Origin: Pedobacter paludis
Lineage (GTDB): Bacteria > Bacteroidota > Bacteroidia > Sphingobacteriales > Sphingobacteriaceae
Reading direction: 5' to 3'
Assembly: GCF_003173575.1 (NCBI RefSeq)
Contig: NZ_QGNY01000001.1
Location: forward strand, 620,001 to 684,000
Length of the DNA stretch: 64,000 bases
Part shown: positions 42,635 through 51,166 of the stretch, piece by piece
Layout of the letters: every line of letters begins with the position of its first letter
How positions within the stretch are numbered: position 1 is the stretch's first letter
Program-made: the position numbers and the translations under genes
The notes under the pieces: model-generated
What the model was told of the DNA's origin: nothing
Database searches by the model: none
What the model saw: the letters and a program-made list of their open reading frames with translations, nothing else

Positions 42635-45088
42635 TTGACCAATATGTTTAAAGAGATAAAAAACAAGTACTTACGTTATTCGGCAATCGGTATTTTTTTT
42701 ATAATAATTTTCTTCTCCGCACTTCAACTTAACTTTTTATGGCTTTTTGGGTACTCACCAAGCTATCGCGATATTAAAGCACCAACTTTAAGAGTTGGCT
42801 CTGAACTTTATACTTCTGATGGTAAATTGATTGGAAGATATTTTAAAGAGAACAGAACACCCGTTAATTATAATGAAATTTCGCCTAGTGTAATAAACGC
42901 TTTGGTTGCAACCGAGGATGTTCGTTTTTACAAACACTGGGGTATTGATGCTCAAGCGGTAGCCAGAGCGGTAGTTGGAATGGGTAAAGATGGAGGCGCA
43001 AGTACCATTACGCAACAATTGGCCAAAAATTTATATAGAACTCGGTATAATAAATCTTCGGGGTTGCTATCTAAAATTCCATTGGTTAGAAAGCTGATAC
43101 CTAAATTAAAAGAATGGATGACGGCTGTTAAATTGGAATCCAACTATTCTAAAAACGATATCATCACCATGTATTTAAATACAGTTTCGTTTGGCAACAA
43201 TACCTACGGAATTAAAACGGCAAGTCGTATTTATTTTGATAAGGAAACAAAGGATTTATCTGTTAACGAATCGGCAATGCTGGTTGGAATGTTAAAGGGA
43301 ACATCGTTTTATAATCCAACAAAAAATCCAGACAGGGCTTTGGTTAGACGAAATACTGTATTGGGCCAAATGAATAAATACAAATATTTAAGCAAAGATA
43401 GTTTAGCCTTATTAAGTCAACAGCCAATTAAACTTAAGGAAGGAAAAATGGAAGATGGTAGTGATGGTGATTCTTATTTGCGTGCAGCCGTTGCAAAATA
43501 CCTGGAAAAATGGTGTACCGATAATGGATACGATTTATACGAAGACGGACTGAAAATTTACACCACAATAGATTCTAAGCTTCAAAATTATGCTGAAGAG
43601 GCTGTTGCTGAGCAAATGAAGACTTTGCAAAGAAGGTTTTATAGCGTTTGGGGAAATGAAGATCCATGGTACGATTCCGAAAAGCAAAAAGTAGATTATC
43701 CTGATCGAGCAATGAAAAACTTGCCGATTTATAGTCTTTTGCAGAAAAAATTCCCAAACAATCCAGATTCTGTTTTGGCCTACTTCAATAAAAAGAAACG
43801 GATGCAGATTTTCACTTACAAAGGTGATCGCGATACATTGTTTTCAACTTTAGATTCCATTCGTTATTATGGCAAAATTCTAAATACCGGAATGATGACT
43901 ATGGAACCCTCTACGGGAAAAATCAAAGTTTGGGTTGGTGGTATCGATCATAAATTCTTTAAATACGATCACGTTAACCAATCAAAACGTCAAGCTGGTT
44001 CTACTTTTAAGCCATTTGCGTATTTAACCGCTTTGGAACAAGGAATGAACCCATGCGATAAATTTACAGATAAACCTGTTAAAATTGCTTATCAAGATAA
44101 GGGTGAAACCAAATATTGGGAACCTAAAAATGCCGATTATAGTGTCTCTTATCGTGAAATGAGTCTTCGTTGGGCAATGGCAAAATCAGTTAATACCATT
44201 ACGGCACAGGTTACTGAAAAAGTTGGCTGGGATAATGTTGTAAAGTATGCCCACGAATGTGGAATTGATAGTCATTTAGAATCTGTTCCTTCTGTAAGCT
44301 TAGGCTCAAACGATGTTACCGTTTATGAAATGGTTAAGGCTTATAGCACTTTCATGAATAAAGGTGTAAAAACCGACCCAATTTTAGTAGAGAAAATTAC
44401 TGATTTGGATGGCAATTTAATCGACGAATTTAAGCCGAAAACAAAAAGAGTTTTAACAGAAGAAATTGCTTGGTTAATGACGTACATGTTCCGTGGGGGC
44501 ATGGAAGAACCTGGAGGAACATCTCAGGCGTTATGGGAATGGCCAAACTTATTTAAAAAGAACAATCAAATTGGTGGTAAAACAGGTACATCTTCTGATT
44601 ATGTAGATGCCTGGTATATGGGTTTAACAAAAGATTTGGTAACGGGTGTTTGGGTAGGTTGCGATGAAAGAACAGCGCATTTTAAAAACGGCGAACAAGG
44701 CGAAGGCTCTAGAACAGCATTGCCAATATTTGCTAAGTTTATGGAAAAGGTTTATTTAGATCCATCAACAGGTTATACCTACGGTCCTTTCCCTAAATCT
44801 ACGGTTCCAATTACTAGAATTATAAATTGCCCAAGTCCACAAATTGTAGCCGATACAAGTTCTACTGATAGTGTACTTGTCGATTCAACAGAATTTACGG
44901 TACCAGAAGATCCTGCCAACACCACACCTGCTGCAACTGTACAACCTGAGGTTAAAAAGGAAGAAACTAAAACAGAGCCTGTCCAAAATCAGCCGGCTAC
45001 AACTGTTCCGCTTACTAAAAAAGAAGAACGTGAGTTGAAAAGAAAACAGCGACAAGAAGAAAGAGAGAAGAAAAAAGTAGATAACTAA
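42635..45088 (+). CDS. Class A penicillin-binding protein (PBP1A)
   Basis: A bifunctional peptidoglycan synthase of 817 residues. A short cytoplasmic N-terminus and membrane helix (about 15-35) lead to the glycosyltransferase domain, with catalytic Glu E94 in ATEDVRFYKHWG and GASTITQQLAKN. The transpeptidase domain has S456 in GSTFKP, the SVNT motif and KTGTSSD. The C-terminus is a Lys/Glu-rich disordered tail (about 740-817). A second ATG three codons in (MFKEIKN) is an equally good start. Confidence 0.95.
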   Translation: MTNMFKEIKNKYLRYSAIGIFFIIIFFSALQLNFLWLFGYSPSYRDIKAPTLRVGSELYTSDGKLIGRYFKENRTPVNYNEISPSVINALVATEDVRFYKHWGIDAQAVARAVVGMGKDGGASTITQQLAKNLYRTRYNKSSGLLSKIPLVRKLIPKLKEWMTAVKLESNYSKNDIITMYLNTVSFGNNTYGIKTASRIYFDKETKDLSVNESAMLVGMLKGTSFYNPTKNPDRALVRRNTVLGQMNKYKYLSKDSLALLSQQPIKLKEGKMEDGSDGDSYLRAAVAKYLEKWCTDNGYDLYEDGLKIYTTIDSKLQNYAEEAVAEQMKTLQRRFYSVWGNEDPWYDSEKQKVDYPDRAMKNLPIYSLLQKKFPNNPDSVLAYFNKKKRMQIFTYKGDRDTLFSTLDSIRYYGKILNTGMMTMEPSTGKIKVWVGGIDHKFFKYDHVNQSKRQAGSTFKPFAYLTALEQGMNPCDKFTDKPVKIAYQDKGETKYWEPKNADYSVSYREMSLRWAMAKSVNTITAQVTEKVGWDNVVKYAHECGIDSHLESVPSVSLGSNDVTVYEMVKAYSTFMNKGVKTDPILVEKITDLDGNLIDEFKPKTKRVLTEEIAWLMTYMFRGGMEEPGGTSQALWEWPNLFKKNNQIGGKTGTSSDYVDAWYMGLTKDLVTGVWVGCDERTAHFKNGEQGEGSRTALPIFAKFMEKVYLDPSTGYTYGPFPKSTVPITRIINCPSPQIVADTSSTDSVLVDSTEFTVPEDPANTTPAATVQPEVKKEETKTEPVQNQPATTVPLTKKEERELKRKQRQEEREKKKVDN

Positions 45089-45105
45089 TTCTCCAAAAAG
45101 CATAC

Positions 45106-45150
45106 AATTTCCTTAAAATCATGTTATAAATACTCGATTTTAAGGAAATT
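45106..45150. repeat. Perfect 15-bp inverted repeat after the PBP gene
   Basis: aatttccttaaaatc (45106-45120) and gattttaaggaaatt (45136-45150) are exact complements around a 15-base loop. The T-run is weak. It may terminate the PBP message or be a regulatory hairpin for the next gene. Confidence 0.75.
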
Positions 45151-45288
45151 CCTCTTTAAAAAATGTTAAAATTTAAATAGTAGTTTAAACAATTGCTATT
45201 TTTATTTTCAGAATCCTATACTACCGTATTTCCGTACATGATTATACATTTTACTAAAACCAAACATATGAAAATAGGCTTTACTTTA

Positions 45289-48200
45289 ATGAAACGATAC
45301 ATCCCGATTTTGCTCTTGCTTATTCTTTCTTTCTCTGTTAAAGCACAGTATTTCGGACAAAACAAAGTGAGGTATAAAAAGCTTGATTTCAAAGTTTTAC
45401 AAACGCCCCACTTTGAAATTTACTATTATATTAAAAATGAAAATTTATTAAAAAGATTTTCTCAGGATGCCGAAACTTGGTATAAAATGCACCAAGAGGT
45501 TTTTAGAGATACCTTCTTAAAAAAGAATCCAATTATTCTTTACAATAATCATCCAGATTTCCAACAAACCACAGCACTTCAGGGCGAAATTGGTATCGGT
45601 ACTGGCGGTGTAACTGAAGCGCTTAAAAACAGGGTTATCATGCCTGTTATGGAGCTTAATAGTCAAACCAGACACGTTTTGGGTCATGAACTGGTACACG
45701 CATTTCAATACCATCTTTTACTCGAAAAGGATTCAATCAGTTTAGAAAATGTTGGCAATACGCCTCTTTGGATGGTAGAAGGTATGGCAGAATACCTATC
45801 AATCGGTAAAAAAGATGCTTTTACTTCAATGTGGATGCGCGATGCCATGCTGAATCGGGATATTCCCTCTTTGAAGGATTTAACCAATTCAAACAAATAT
45901 TTCCCTTATCGCTACGGACAAGCCTTTTGGACTTACATTGGTTCTCAATATGGCGATACTACAATTGTGCCTTTATTTAAAAATACGGCCAAATATGGAT
46001 ATGAAAATGCAATAAGATATACCTTCGGATATGATGATAAAACGTTATCAGGCTTGTGGAAAAATGCGATAGATGAACATTATAAACCAATGCTCAAAGC
46101 CGATAGTTCTCAGATTAAAATTACCGGAACAAAAATTATCGATAATAAGAATGCAGGAAATATGAACGTTGCCCCTGCCCTTAGTCCTGATGGCAAATAT
46201 CTGGCTTTCATGTCTGAAAAGGATTTATTCGGAATCGACCTGTTTTTGGCTGATGCTAAAACGGGAAGAATTATCAGAAAACTGAGCAGTCAGATTTCCA
46301 ATGGCCATATTGATGATTTTAATTTTATAGAATCTGCAGGTGCATGGTCGCCAGATAGCAAGCAATTTGCATTCAGTATTTTTAGTCACGGTAAAAATCA
46401 GATGATGATAATTGATGTTGCCAATGGTAGCACAGTTTCGCAAACAGCTATGCAACAAGTACAGCAGTTTGGAAATTTAACCTGGGCACCTAATGGAAAA
46501 GATGTAGCTTTTTCTGGAATGGTTGAGGGTCAGAGTGATATTTTCTCGTATAATCTAGATACTAAAACCATTACCCAAATTACAAATGATGTGTATTCTG
46601 ATTATGCACCAAGTTATTCTCCTGATGGAAAAAAATTAGTTTTCTCATCGGATAGAGCTGCCATTCAGGGGAAAAATGTAAATGCGGTTAATCCGATCAA
46701 TTTGGCTGTTTATGATATCGCTACAAAATCAGTAAGCAATTTAGATGTATTTCCGGGGGCGAATAATTTAAATGCACAGTTCTCTTCAAATAGTCAGAAT
46801 ATTTATTTCTTATCAAATAGAGATGGATTTAGAAATTTATACAAATACAACTTTGCAGATAATACTGTTGATCAATTAACCGACTATTTTACCGGGATTA
46901 GTGGGATTACGGAATTTTCTCCTGCAATTTCTGTATCTACCACGGATGATATTGTTTATAGTTATTATCGCTATCAGCGCTATACTTTGTATAATGCAAA
47001 ATTAAGCAGCTTTAAAGCAAAGCGTGTTGGAAATCGAGAAGAGAATTTCGATGCAGCCATTCTTCCACCTATGGAAAATGTTGGTGTAAACATCATCAAT
47101 TCGAATTTGAATAATTACGATCGTTTTGAGAAAGTAGTTGCCGATTCTTTAAGAACAGTTCCTTACACACCAAAATTCAGATTGGATTATTTGGCAAATA
47201 GTGGTGTTGGTGTATCCAGTAGCCGATTTGGGACTGGTGTTTCTGGTGGAATTGTTGGCATGTTCAGCGATATTTTAGGAACCAACCAGATTATTGCAAA
47301 TTTATCAGTCAATGGAGAAATTTATGATTTTGGTGGTTTAGTAGGTTATATTAACCAAAAAAGTAGAATTAATTGGGGAGCTGCAGTTTCTCATATCCCC
47401 TACGTTTCGGGATTTAGCTCTTATGGTTTTGAACAATTGCCAACCTCAAACAACCAGACAACAGATGCCATAAACTATAGAACAGATATTATCAGAACTT
47501 TTGAAGATCAGGTTCAGGTTTTTGGAGCCTATCCTTTTAGTAAGATACACCGATTTGAATTGGGTGGGGCGTTCTCTCATTACAGCTATAGAATTGATCG
47601 TTACAGTAATTATTATAGTCCTGATGGCTATTACTTAGGTTCTGATCGAAGTAAAATTTCAAATGATCAGGCATCTTTAGATTATGGAGTTCCTTTTAAC
47701 TCTTTTACACTTTATCAATTAAATGCTGGCTTTGTGGGCGATAATTCAATATTTGGATTAACCGGCCCGTTAGACGGTTTTAGATACCGTGTAAGTGGAG
47801 AAAAATATTTCGGAACTTATAACTTCGCAGGTGTTACTGCCGATTTAAGAAAATACTGGAGATTAAAACCTGTTACCATTGCCGCAAGATCTTACAATAC
47901 ACTTCGAATTGGTAAAGATGCAGATCGTCTTTATCCAATGTATGTAGGCTATCCTTACTTAATTAGAGGCTATGAATCCAATTCGATTTATAAAACAACC
48001 TCACAAAGATCAGATCAGTCCTTTGATATAAACCAATTAAGCGGAAGTAAAATAGCGGTATTCAACTTCGAATTGCGCTTACCATTTACCGGTCCGAAGA
48101 AATTAGCAGCAATTCCATCTAAATTTTTATTTACGGATTTAAACCTATTTTTTGATGCAGGTTTAGCTTGGACGAATGATACAAAGGTTGCTTTTAAAAG

Positions 48201-48420
48201 CGAACCAACCTATACAGATGTACCAGTTAAAGACGAAAATGGAGTTGTAATTGGTTCATATCAAACTACAAACGAACGTGTGCCAGCCATGAGTGTCGGA
48301 ATTTCACTGCGGGTAAATGTTTTTGGTTATTTTGTTTTAGAGCCATATTATGCAATTCCTTTTCAGCGTAAGGATGTTAAGGCAGGTGTATTCGGTTTAA
48401 CTTTTGCACCGGGTTGGTAA
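45289..48420 (+). CDS. Secreted metalloprotease / beta-propeller / outer-membrane barrel fusion
   Basis: A 1043-residue protein from the ATG at 45289, which starts a good signal peptide ending VKAQ. An upstream ATG at 45268 is the alternative start. After the signal comes a gluzincin-like domain with H133ELVH137 and a downstream Glu (about 164) in VEGMAEY. A TolB-like propeller (about 270-600) follows, with repeated SPDGK and SPDSK strands. The C-terminal third (about 640-1043) resembles a BamA/Omp85-type surface-antigen barrel, with GPLDGFRYRVSGEKYFG and LIRGYES. The order protease-propeller-barrel suggests a cell-surface or periplasm-facing protease anchored by its own barrel. The function is unknown; the domain reading is by eye. 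Confidence 0.8.
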   Translation: MKRYIPILLLLILSFSVKAQYFGQNKVRYKKLDFKVLQTPHFEIYYYIKNENLLKRFSQDAETWYKMHQEVFRDTFLKKNPIILYNNHPDFQQTTALQGEIGIGTGGVTEALKNRVIMPVMELNSQTRHVLGHELVHAFQYHLLLEKDSISLENVGNTPLWMVEGMAEYLSIGKKDAFTSMWMRDAMLNRDIPSLKDLTNSNKYFPYRYGQAFWTYIGSQYGDTTIVPLFKNTAKYGYENAIRYTFGYDDKTLSGLWKNAIDEHYKPMLKADSSQIKITGTKIIDNKNAGNMNVAPALSPDGKYLAFMSEKDLFGIDLFLADAKTGRIIRKLSSQISNGHIDDFNFIESAGAWSPDSKQFAFSIFSHGKNQMMIIDVANGSTVSQTAMQQVQQFGNLTWAPNGKDVAFSGMVEGQSDIFSYNLDTKTITQITNDVYSDYAPSYSPDGKKLVFSSDRAAIQGKNVNAVNPINLAVYDIATKSVSNLDVFPGANNLNAQFSSNSQNIYFLSNRDGFRNLYKYNFADNTVDQLTDYFTGISGITEFSPAISVSTTDDIVYSYYRYQRYTLYNAKLSSFKAKRVGNREENFDAAILPPMENVGVNIINSNLNNYDRFEKVVADSLRTVPYTPKFRLDYLANSGVGVSSSRFGTGVSGGIVGMFSDILGTNQIIANLSVNGEIYDFGGLVGYINQKSRINWGAAVSHIPYVSGFSSYGFEQLPTSNNQTTDAINYRTDIIRTFEDQVQVFGAYPFSKIHRFELGGAFSHYSYRIDRYSNYYSPDGYYLGSDRSKISNDQASLDYGVPFNSFTLYQLNAGFVGDNSIFGLTGPLDGFRYRVSGEKYFGTYNFAGVTADLRKYWRLKPVTIAARSYNTLRIGKDADRLYPMYVGYPYLIRGYESNSIYKTTSQRSDQSFDINQLSGSKIAVFNFELRLPFTGPKKLAAIPSKFLFTDLNLFFDAGLAWTNDTKVAFKSEPTYTDVPVKDENGVVIGSYQTTNERVPAMSVGISLRVNVFGYFVLEPYYAIPFQRKDVKAGVFGLTFAPGW

Positions 48421-48472
48421 AATACTTTAATATAGAATTAGGTATTAAATACCCAGTTATTGTTAAAATGAT

Positions 48473-48514
48473 AAAAAAATGTTTCTATTTTTGGAAACAT
48501 TTTTTTTATCTTTG
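48473..48514 (+). promoter_or_regulatory. HigBA promoter with overlapping palindrome
   Basis: AAAAAAATGTTTC and GAAACATTTTTTT (48473-48485, 48494-48506) form a perfect 13-bp inverted repeat. It is immediately followed by, and overlaps by a few bases, the -7 element TATCTTTG (48507-48514). It can act as terminator for the upstream gene and as operator for the antitoxin. The toxin ATG is 11 bases further. Confidence 0.65.
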
Positions 48515-48524
48515 TTAAAAGTAG

Positions 48525-48872
48525 ATGCAATATTTTCAGACTAGATTTTTAGAAGAAGCCGATAAGTTTATCGCTGAACTTGATATAAAATCTGCAAGAA
48601 AAGTACTCTACAATATCGATCTGGCCGAACAAACAAATGACCCAAAACTTTTCAAGAAATTACAAAACGACATTTGGGAGTTTCGGACAAAGTATGCAGG
48701 ACTTCAAATTCGACTTCTTGCGTTTTGGGATAAAACAGATGGTAAGGAAACGTTGGTTCTTGCCACTCATGGTTTCATCAAAAAAGTGGACAAGGTTCCC
48801 AAGAATGAAATTGAACGTGCAGTAAAAATTAGGGTAAAGTATTTTGAAAATAAGTTAAAAGGTAAACGATGA
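48525..48872 (+). CDS. higB: RelE/HigB-type toxin (Gp49-like)
   Basis: A 115-residue type II toxin of the phage-derived Gp49/HigB family, expected to cleave mRNA at the ribosome. Family features are FLEEADKFIAELD, the LFKKLQNDIWEFRTKY block with the conserved W-E-[FL]-R, LRLLAFWD-like strand, and THGFIKK...VPKNEIERA. Its stop overlaps the antitoxin start (ATGA). Toxin-first order is normal for HigBA. Confidence 0.88.
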   Translation: MQYFQTRFLEEADKFIAELDIKSARKVLYNIDLAEQTNDPKLFKKLQNDIWEFRTKYAGLQIRLLAFWDKTDGKETLVLATHGFIKKVDKVPKNEIERAVKIRVKYFENKLKGKR

Positions 48873-49195
48873 AAGCGACAGAAATTAAATCATATTCACT
48901 TGCCGAAATGAAAGATAAATATATCGGACAAGTTGGTACGGCAGAAAGAGACAACTATGAATATGAACTGCGTATGGATGTTTTGGGACGAATGATAAAA
49001 ACAGCACGACAAGAACGTAATTTGACACAAGAGCAGTTAGGACAACTTATTGGTGTTCAAAAATCTCAAATTTCGAAATTGGAAAGCGGCACAAATAGTG
49101 CGACAATTGATACTATTCTGAAAGTTTTTAAAGCGTTAAAGGCAGATATACATTTTAACGTAACACTTGAAAACCAATATGTTCAACTCGTGTAA
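48869..49195 (+). CDS. higA: HigA-type antitoxin (XRE helix-turn-helix)
   Basis: A 108-residue protein with a Cro/CI-type helix-turn-helix (about 50-105: MIKTARQERNLTQEQLGQL, VQKSQISKLESGTNSATIDTILKVFKAL). The N-terminal 50 residues would wrap the toxin. It is overlapped by the toxin gene and likely represses the pair at the palindrome at 48473-48506. Confidence 0.88.
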   Translation: MKATEIKSYSLAEMKDKYIGQVGTAERDNYEYELRMDVLGRMIKTARQERNLTQEQLGQLIGVQKSQISKLESGTNSATIDTILKVFKALKADIHFNVTLENQYVQLV

Positions 49196-49226
49196 GAAAG
49201 TGAACATAATTATAAAATTCAAGACT

Positions 49227-49261
49227 AAAAAAGCGATCAAAACTAATTTGATCGCTTTTTT
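49227..49261. terminator. Bidirectional terminator after higA
   Basis: A perfect stem aaaaaagcgatcaaa/tttgatcgctttttt (49227-49241, 49247-49261) with a 5-base loop. It serves higA and the convergent GIY-YIG gene. Confidence 0.9.
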
Positions 49262-49290
49262 AGTGTGAGAGCATTTGTTATTCCTATTAA

Positions 49291-49641
49291 CTAAGATAAA
49301 CTCGTAAAAGCAAGTTTAACCTGATTCGTCATATTTCTATGCAAAAGGATATTTTCAAAATCTAAACCGATCGTTAAATCAATCCAGTCAGGGTTACAAG
49401 ATCTTACCAGGCGTTCTTTCTGCATTCTGGTAAAACGACTAATTACTTTAAAACGACCTAAAGCTTGTGCTTCTGTTTTAAATTCCTCAAAATAAACCAA
49501 GCGGGTTAATTGTTTTCCATTATCGAAAAATAAGTTTGGCATCTGCTTGTAAAAATCCAATGTCTTAATCAAATCAGAACTCATACCTACGTGCATAGTT
49601 GTGCGATTTCTGTCAGTAACGATGTAAACAAACTTTTTCAT
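49291..49641 (-). CDS. Degenerate GIY-YIG-like protein
   Basis: A 116-residue protein with the GIY-YIG layout but altered key residues. The start at 49641 gives MKKFVYIV. The first motif is VYIV and the second is HVG in place of YIG. The usual RE..LK helix reads RFKVIS, so the catalytic Glu is missing, and the conserved Arg after the second motif is also not evident. The closing NPDWIDL is intact. It is therefore probably inactive as a nuclease and may be a binding or regulatory protein. It diverges from the S24 repressor gene and shares its operator-rich promoter region. Confidence 0.72.
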   Translation of the reverse strand: MKKFVYIVTDRNRTTMHVGMSSDLIKTLDFYKQMPNLFFDNGKQLTRLVYFEEFKTEAQALGRFKVISRFTRMQKERLVRSCNPDWIDLTIGLDFENILLHRNMTNQVKLAFTSLS

Positions 49642-49663
49642 AATAACGTGTTTAAAAATTAAA

Positions 49664-49747
49664 ACTAAACTATTTAGTATACCCTCTTGCAAATCAAAAT
49701 AATATTACTAACTTTATGAGCATAAAATTACTAACTATTTTAGTAAT
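49664..49747. promoter_or_regulatory. Operator cluster between the GIY-YIG and S24 repressor genes
   Basis: ACTAAA-cta-TTTAGT (49664-49678) and ATTACTAA-ctatt-TTAGTAAT (49727-49747) are palindromes sharing the ACTAA/TTAGT core. An extra half-site ATTACTAA lies at 49704-49711. They sit between the divergent genes and are the likely target of the repressor. Confidence 0.6.
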
Positions 49748-49774
49748 TCCAAATTTATTTTAAAATTTATTTTT

Positions 49775-50551
49775 ATGTCAAATATTTCAAATAATTTAAA
49801 GTACCTCAGGAAGAAAAAAGGCCATACACAGCAAAATTTCGCTGATATTATGGAAATCAAGAGATCGCTAATCGGCGCTTATGAAGAAGACCGAGCTGAA
49901 CCGAAATATGATTTACTAAAAAAAATAGCTGAATATTTCGACTTAACCATCGATGAATTCATAAACGAAAAGATTTCGGATAGCTGGAAACCCAAACCGA
50001 AAAGCACAGGTTCTAACTTAAGAGTACTCAGTATATCTGTTGATCAAAACGACAGAGAGAACATTGAACTCGTTCCGGTTAAGGCAAGCGCTGGTTATTT
50101 AAATGGTTTTTCCGATCCACAATATATAAGTGATCTGCCCAAATTTCAATTGCCATTGGCAGCACTTCGTCAGGGTACTTTCCGTGCTTTCGAAATTATG
50201 GGCGATAGTATGTTGCCTGTTCAGCCTGGCAGTGTAATTATTGGAGAATATTTAGATAACTGGAACGAAGTAAAAACCGGTGAAACTTATATTGTAATTA
50301 GCAAAAATGAAGGTGTAGTTTATAAAAGAGCGGGTAATCGATTCAGGGAGAATAAAGATTTAAAATTAATATCCGACAATAAAGTATACGACGCCTATAC
50401 AATTGCGGCTGATGACATTTTAGAAATTTGGAGAGCTAAAGCCTACATTTCTACATCGTTACCAGAACCAGCTCCAGATCCAACAATGGAAACATTAACA
50501 CAAATGATGGCCCAAATGCAGAAATCTATTTCTCAACTCAATAAGAATTAA
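49775..50551 (+). CDS. LexA/CI-like S24 autocleaving repressor
   Basis: A 258-residue regulator. An XRE helix-turn-helix (about 5-62: YLRKKKGHTQQNFADIMEIKRSLIGAYEEDRAEP) is joined to a Peptidase_S24 domain. The catalytic dyad is S145 in MGDSM and K184 in VVYKRAG; the Ala-Gly pair A106-G107 in KASAGY is the expected self-cleavage site. The C-terminus is Met/Gln-rich. It probably represses itself and the divergent GIY-YIG gene until cleaved after DNA damage, as LexA and CI do. It might be of phage origin, but no phage genes adjoin. Confidence 0.85.
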   Translation: MSNISNNLKYLRKKKGHTQQNFADIMEIKRSLIGAYEEDRAEPKYDLLKKIAEYFDLTIDEFINEKISDSWKPKPKSTGSNLRVLSISVDQNDRENIELVPVKASAGYLNGFSDPQYISDLPKFQLPLAALRQGTFRAFEIMGDSMLPVQPGSVIIGEYLDNWNEVKTGETYIVISKNEGVVYKRAGNRFRENKDLKLISDNKVYDAYTIAADDILEIWRAKAYISTSLPEPAPDPTMETLTQMMAQMQKSISQLNKN

Positions 50552-50629
50552 CATCTTTTAACAGTAACCGATTAAACCGTTTGCCTTTTTTCACATCTAT
50601 CTATTACAAACACATAAAAAGATATAAAC

Positions 50630-51079
50630 ATGAAAAAAGCAATTTTAACAATAGCAATCGCGGTAATGGGTTTTACTGCTGTATTTGCTCAAGACACAAC
50701 CAGAAAGGCAAGAAGAGAAATGCCTAAATTAACAGCAGAGCAGAGAGCTGAAAAAGCTACTGCCGGCATGGAAAAGAGATTAGGTTTAACCGCTGATCAA
50801 AAAACTAAGGTTTATCAGATTGAGTTAGATAGAGCAAAAAAAATGGATGCCATGAGAACCGGAAATCCGGCGGATATGAAAGCTAAAAGAGGCGAAATGA
50901 AAGCTTCTATGGATAAAACCAAAGCCGATTTGGACAACATTTTAACGCCTGAGCAAAAAACAAAAATGGAAGCATTAAGAAGCGAGGCCAAAGAGAAAAT
51001 GAAAGATAGAAAACCAGGTATGGGAAGAGGCAAAAAAGATAAAGAACCTGTAGTATCTAATCCGCCAACTCAGGGATAA
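50630..51079 (+). CDS. Secreted Spy/DUF4890-like helical protein
   Basis: A 149-residue exported protein with a signal peptide ending VFAQ (about 21). The mature part is charged and helical, with two LT..Q..K motifs (KRLGLTADQKTKVYQIE, ILTPEQKTKMEALR) like those of Spy/CpxP and DUF4890 proteins. A basic, Pro/Gly-rich tail follows. It may be a periplasmic chaperone or envelope-stress protein; this is by resemblance only. Confidence 0.75.
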   Translation: MKKAILTIAIAVMGFTAVFAQDTTRKARREMPKLTAEQRAEKATAGMEKRLGLTADQKTKVYQIELDRAKKMDAMRTGNPADMKAKRGEMKASMDKTKADLDNILTPEQKTKMEALRSEAKEKMKDRKPGMGRGKKDKEPVVSNPPTQG

Positions 51080-51123
51080 TTTTAAAATTGGCTTGATAAA
51101 TTTTAAAATAGTACAATTTTTTC

Positions 51124-51152
51124 GAAAGCGTTCCGATAAACGGAACGCTTTC
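51124..51152 (+). terminator. Terminator after the DUF4890-like gene
   Basis: A perfect 12-bp stem gaaagcgttccg/cggaacgctttc (51124-51135, 51141-51152) with loop ataaa and a T-rich tail. The tail also contains the bioF -7 element. Confidence 0.9.
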
Positions 51153-51154
51153 TT

Positions 51155-51162
51155 TATTTTTG
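51155..51162 (+). promoter_or_regulatory. -7 promoter element of bioF
   Basis: TATTTTTG matches TAnnTTTG and ends only 4 bases before the bioF ATG. Transcription would begin at or near the start codon, so the message would be leaderless or nearly so. Confidence 0.45.
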
Positions 51163-51166
51163 GCCA

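Noticed and set aside
49291..50551. Prophage or integrated element around the S24 repressor and GIY-YIG gene
   Set aside because: No integrase, structural phage genes or attachment repeats were seen; the neighbours are ordinary chromosomal genes.
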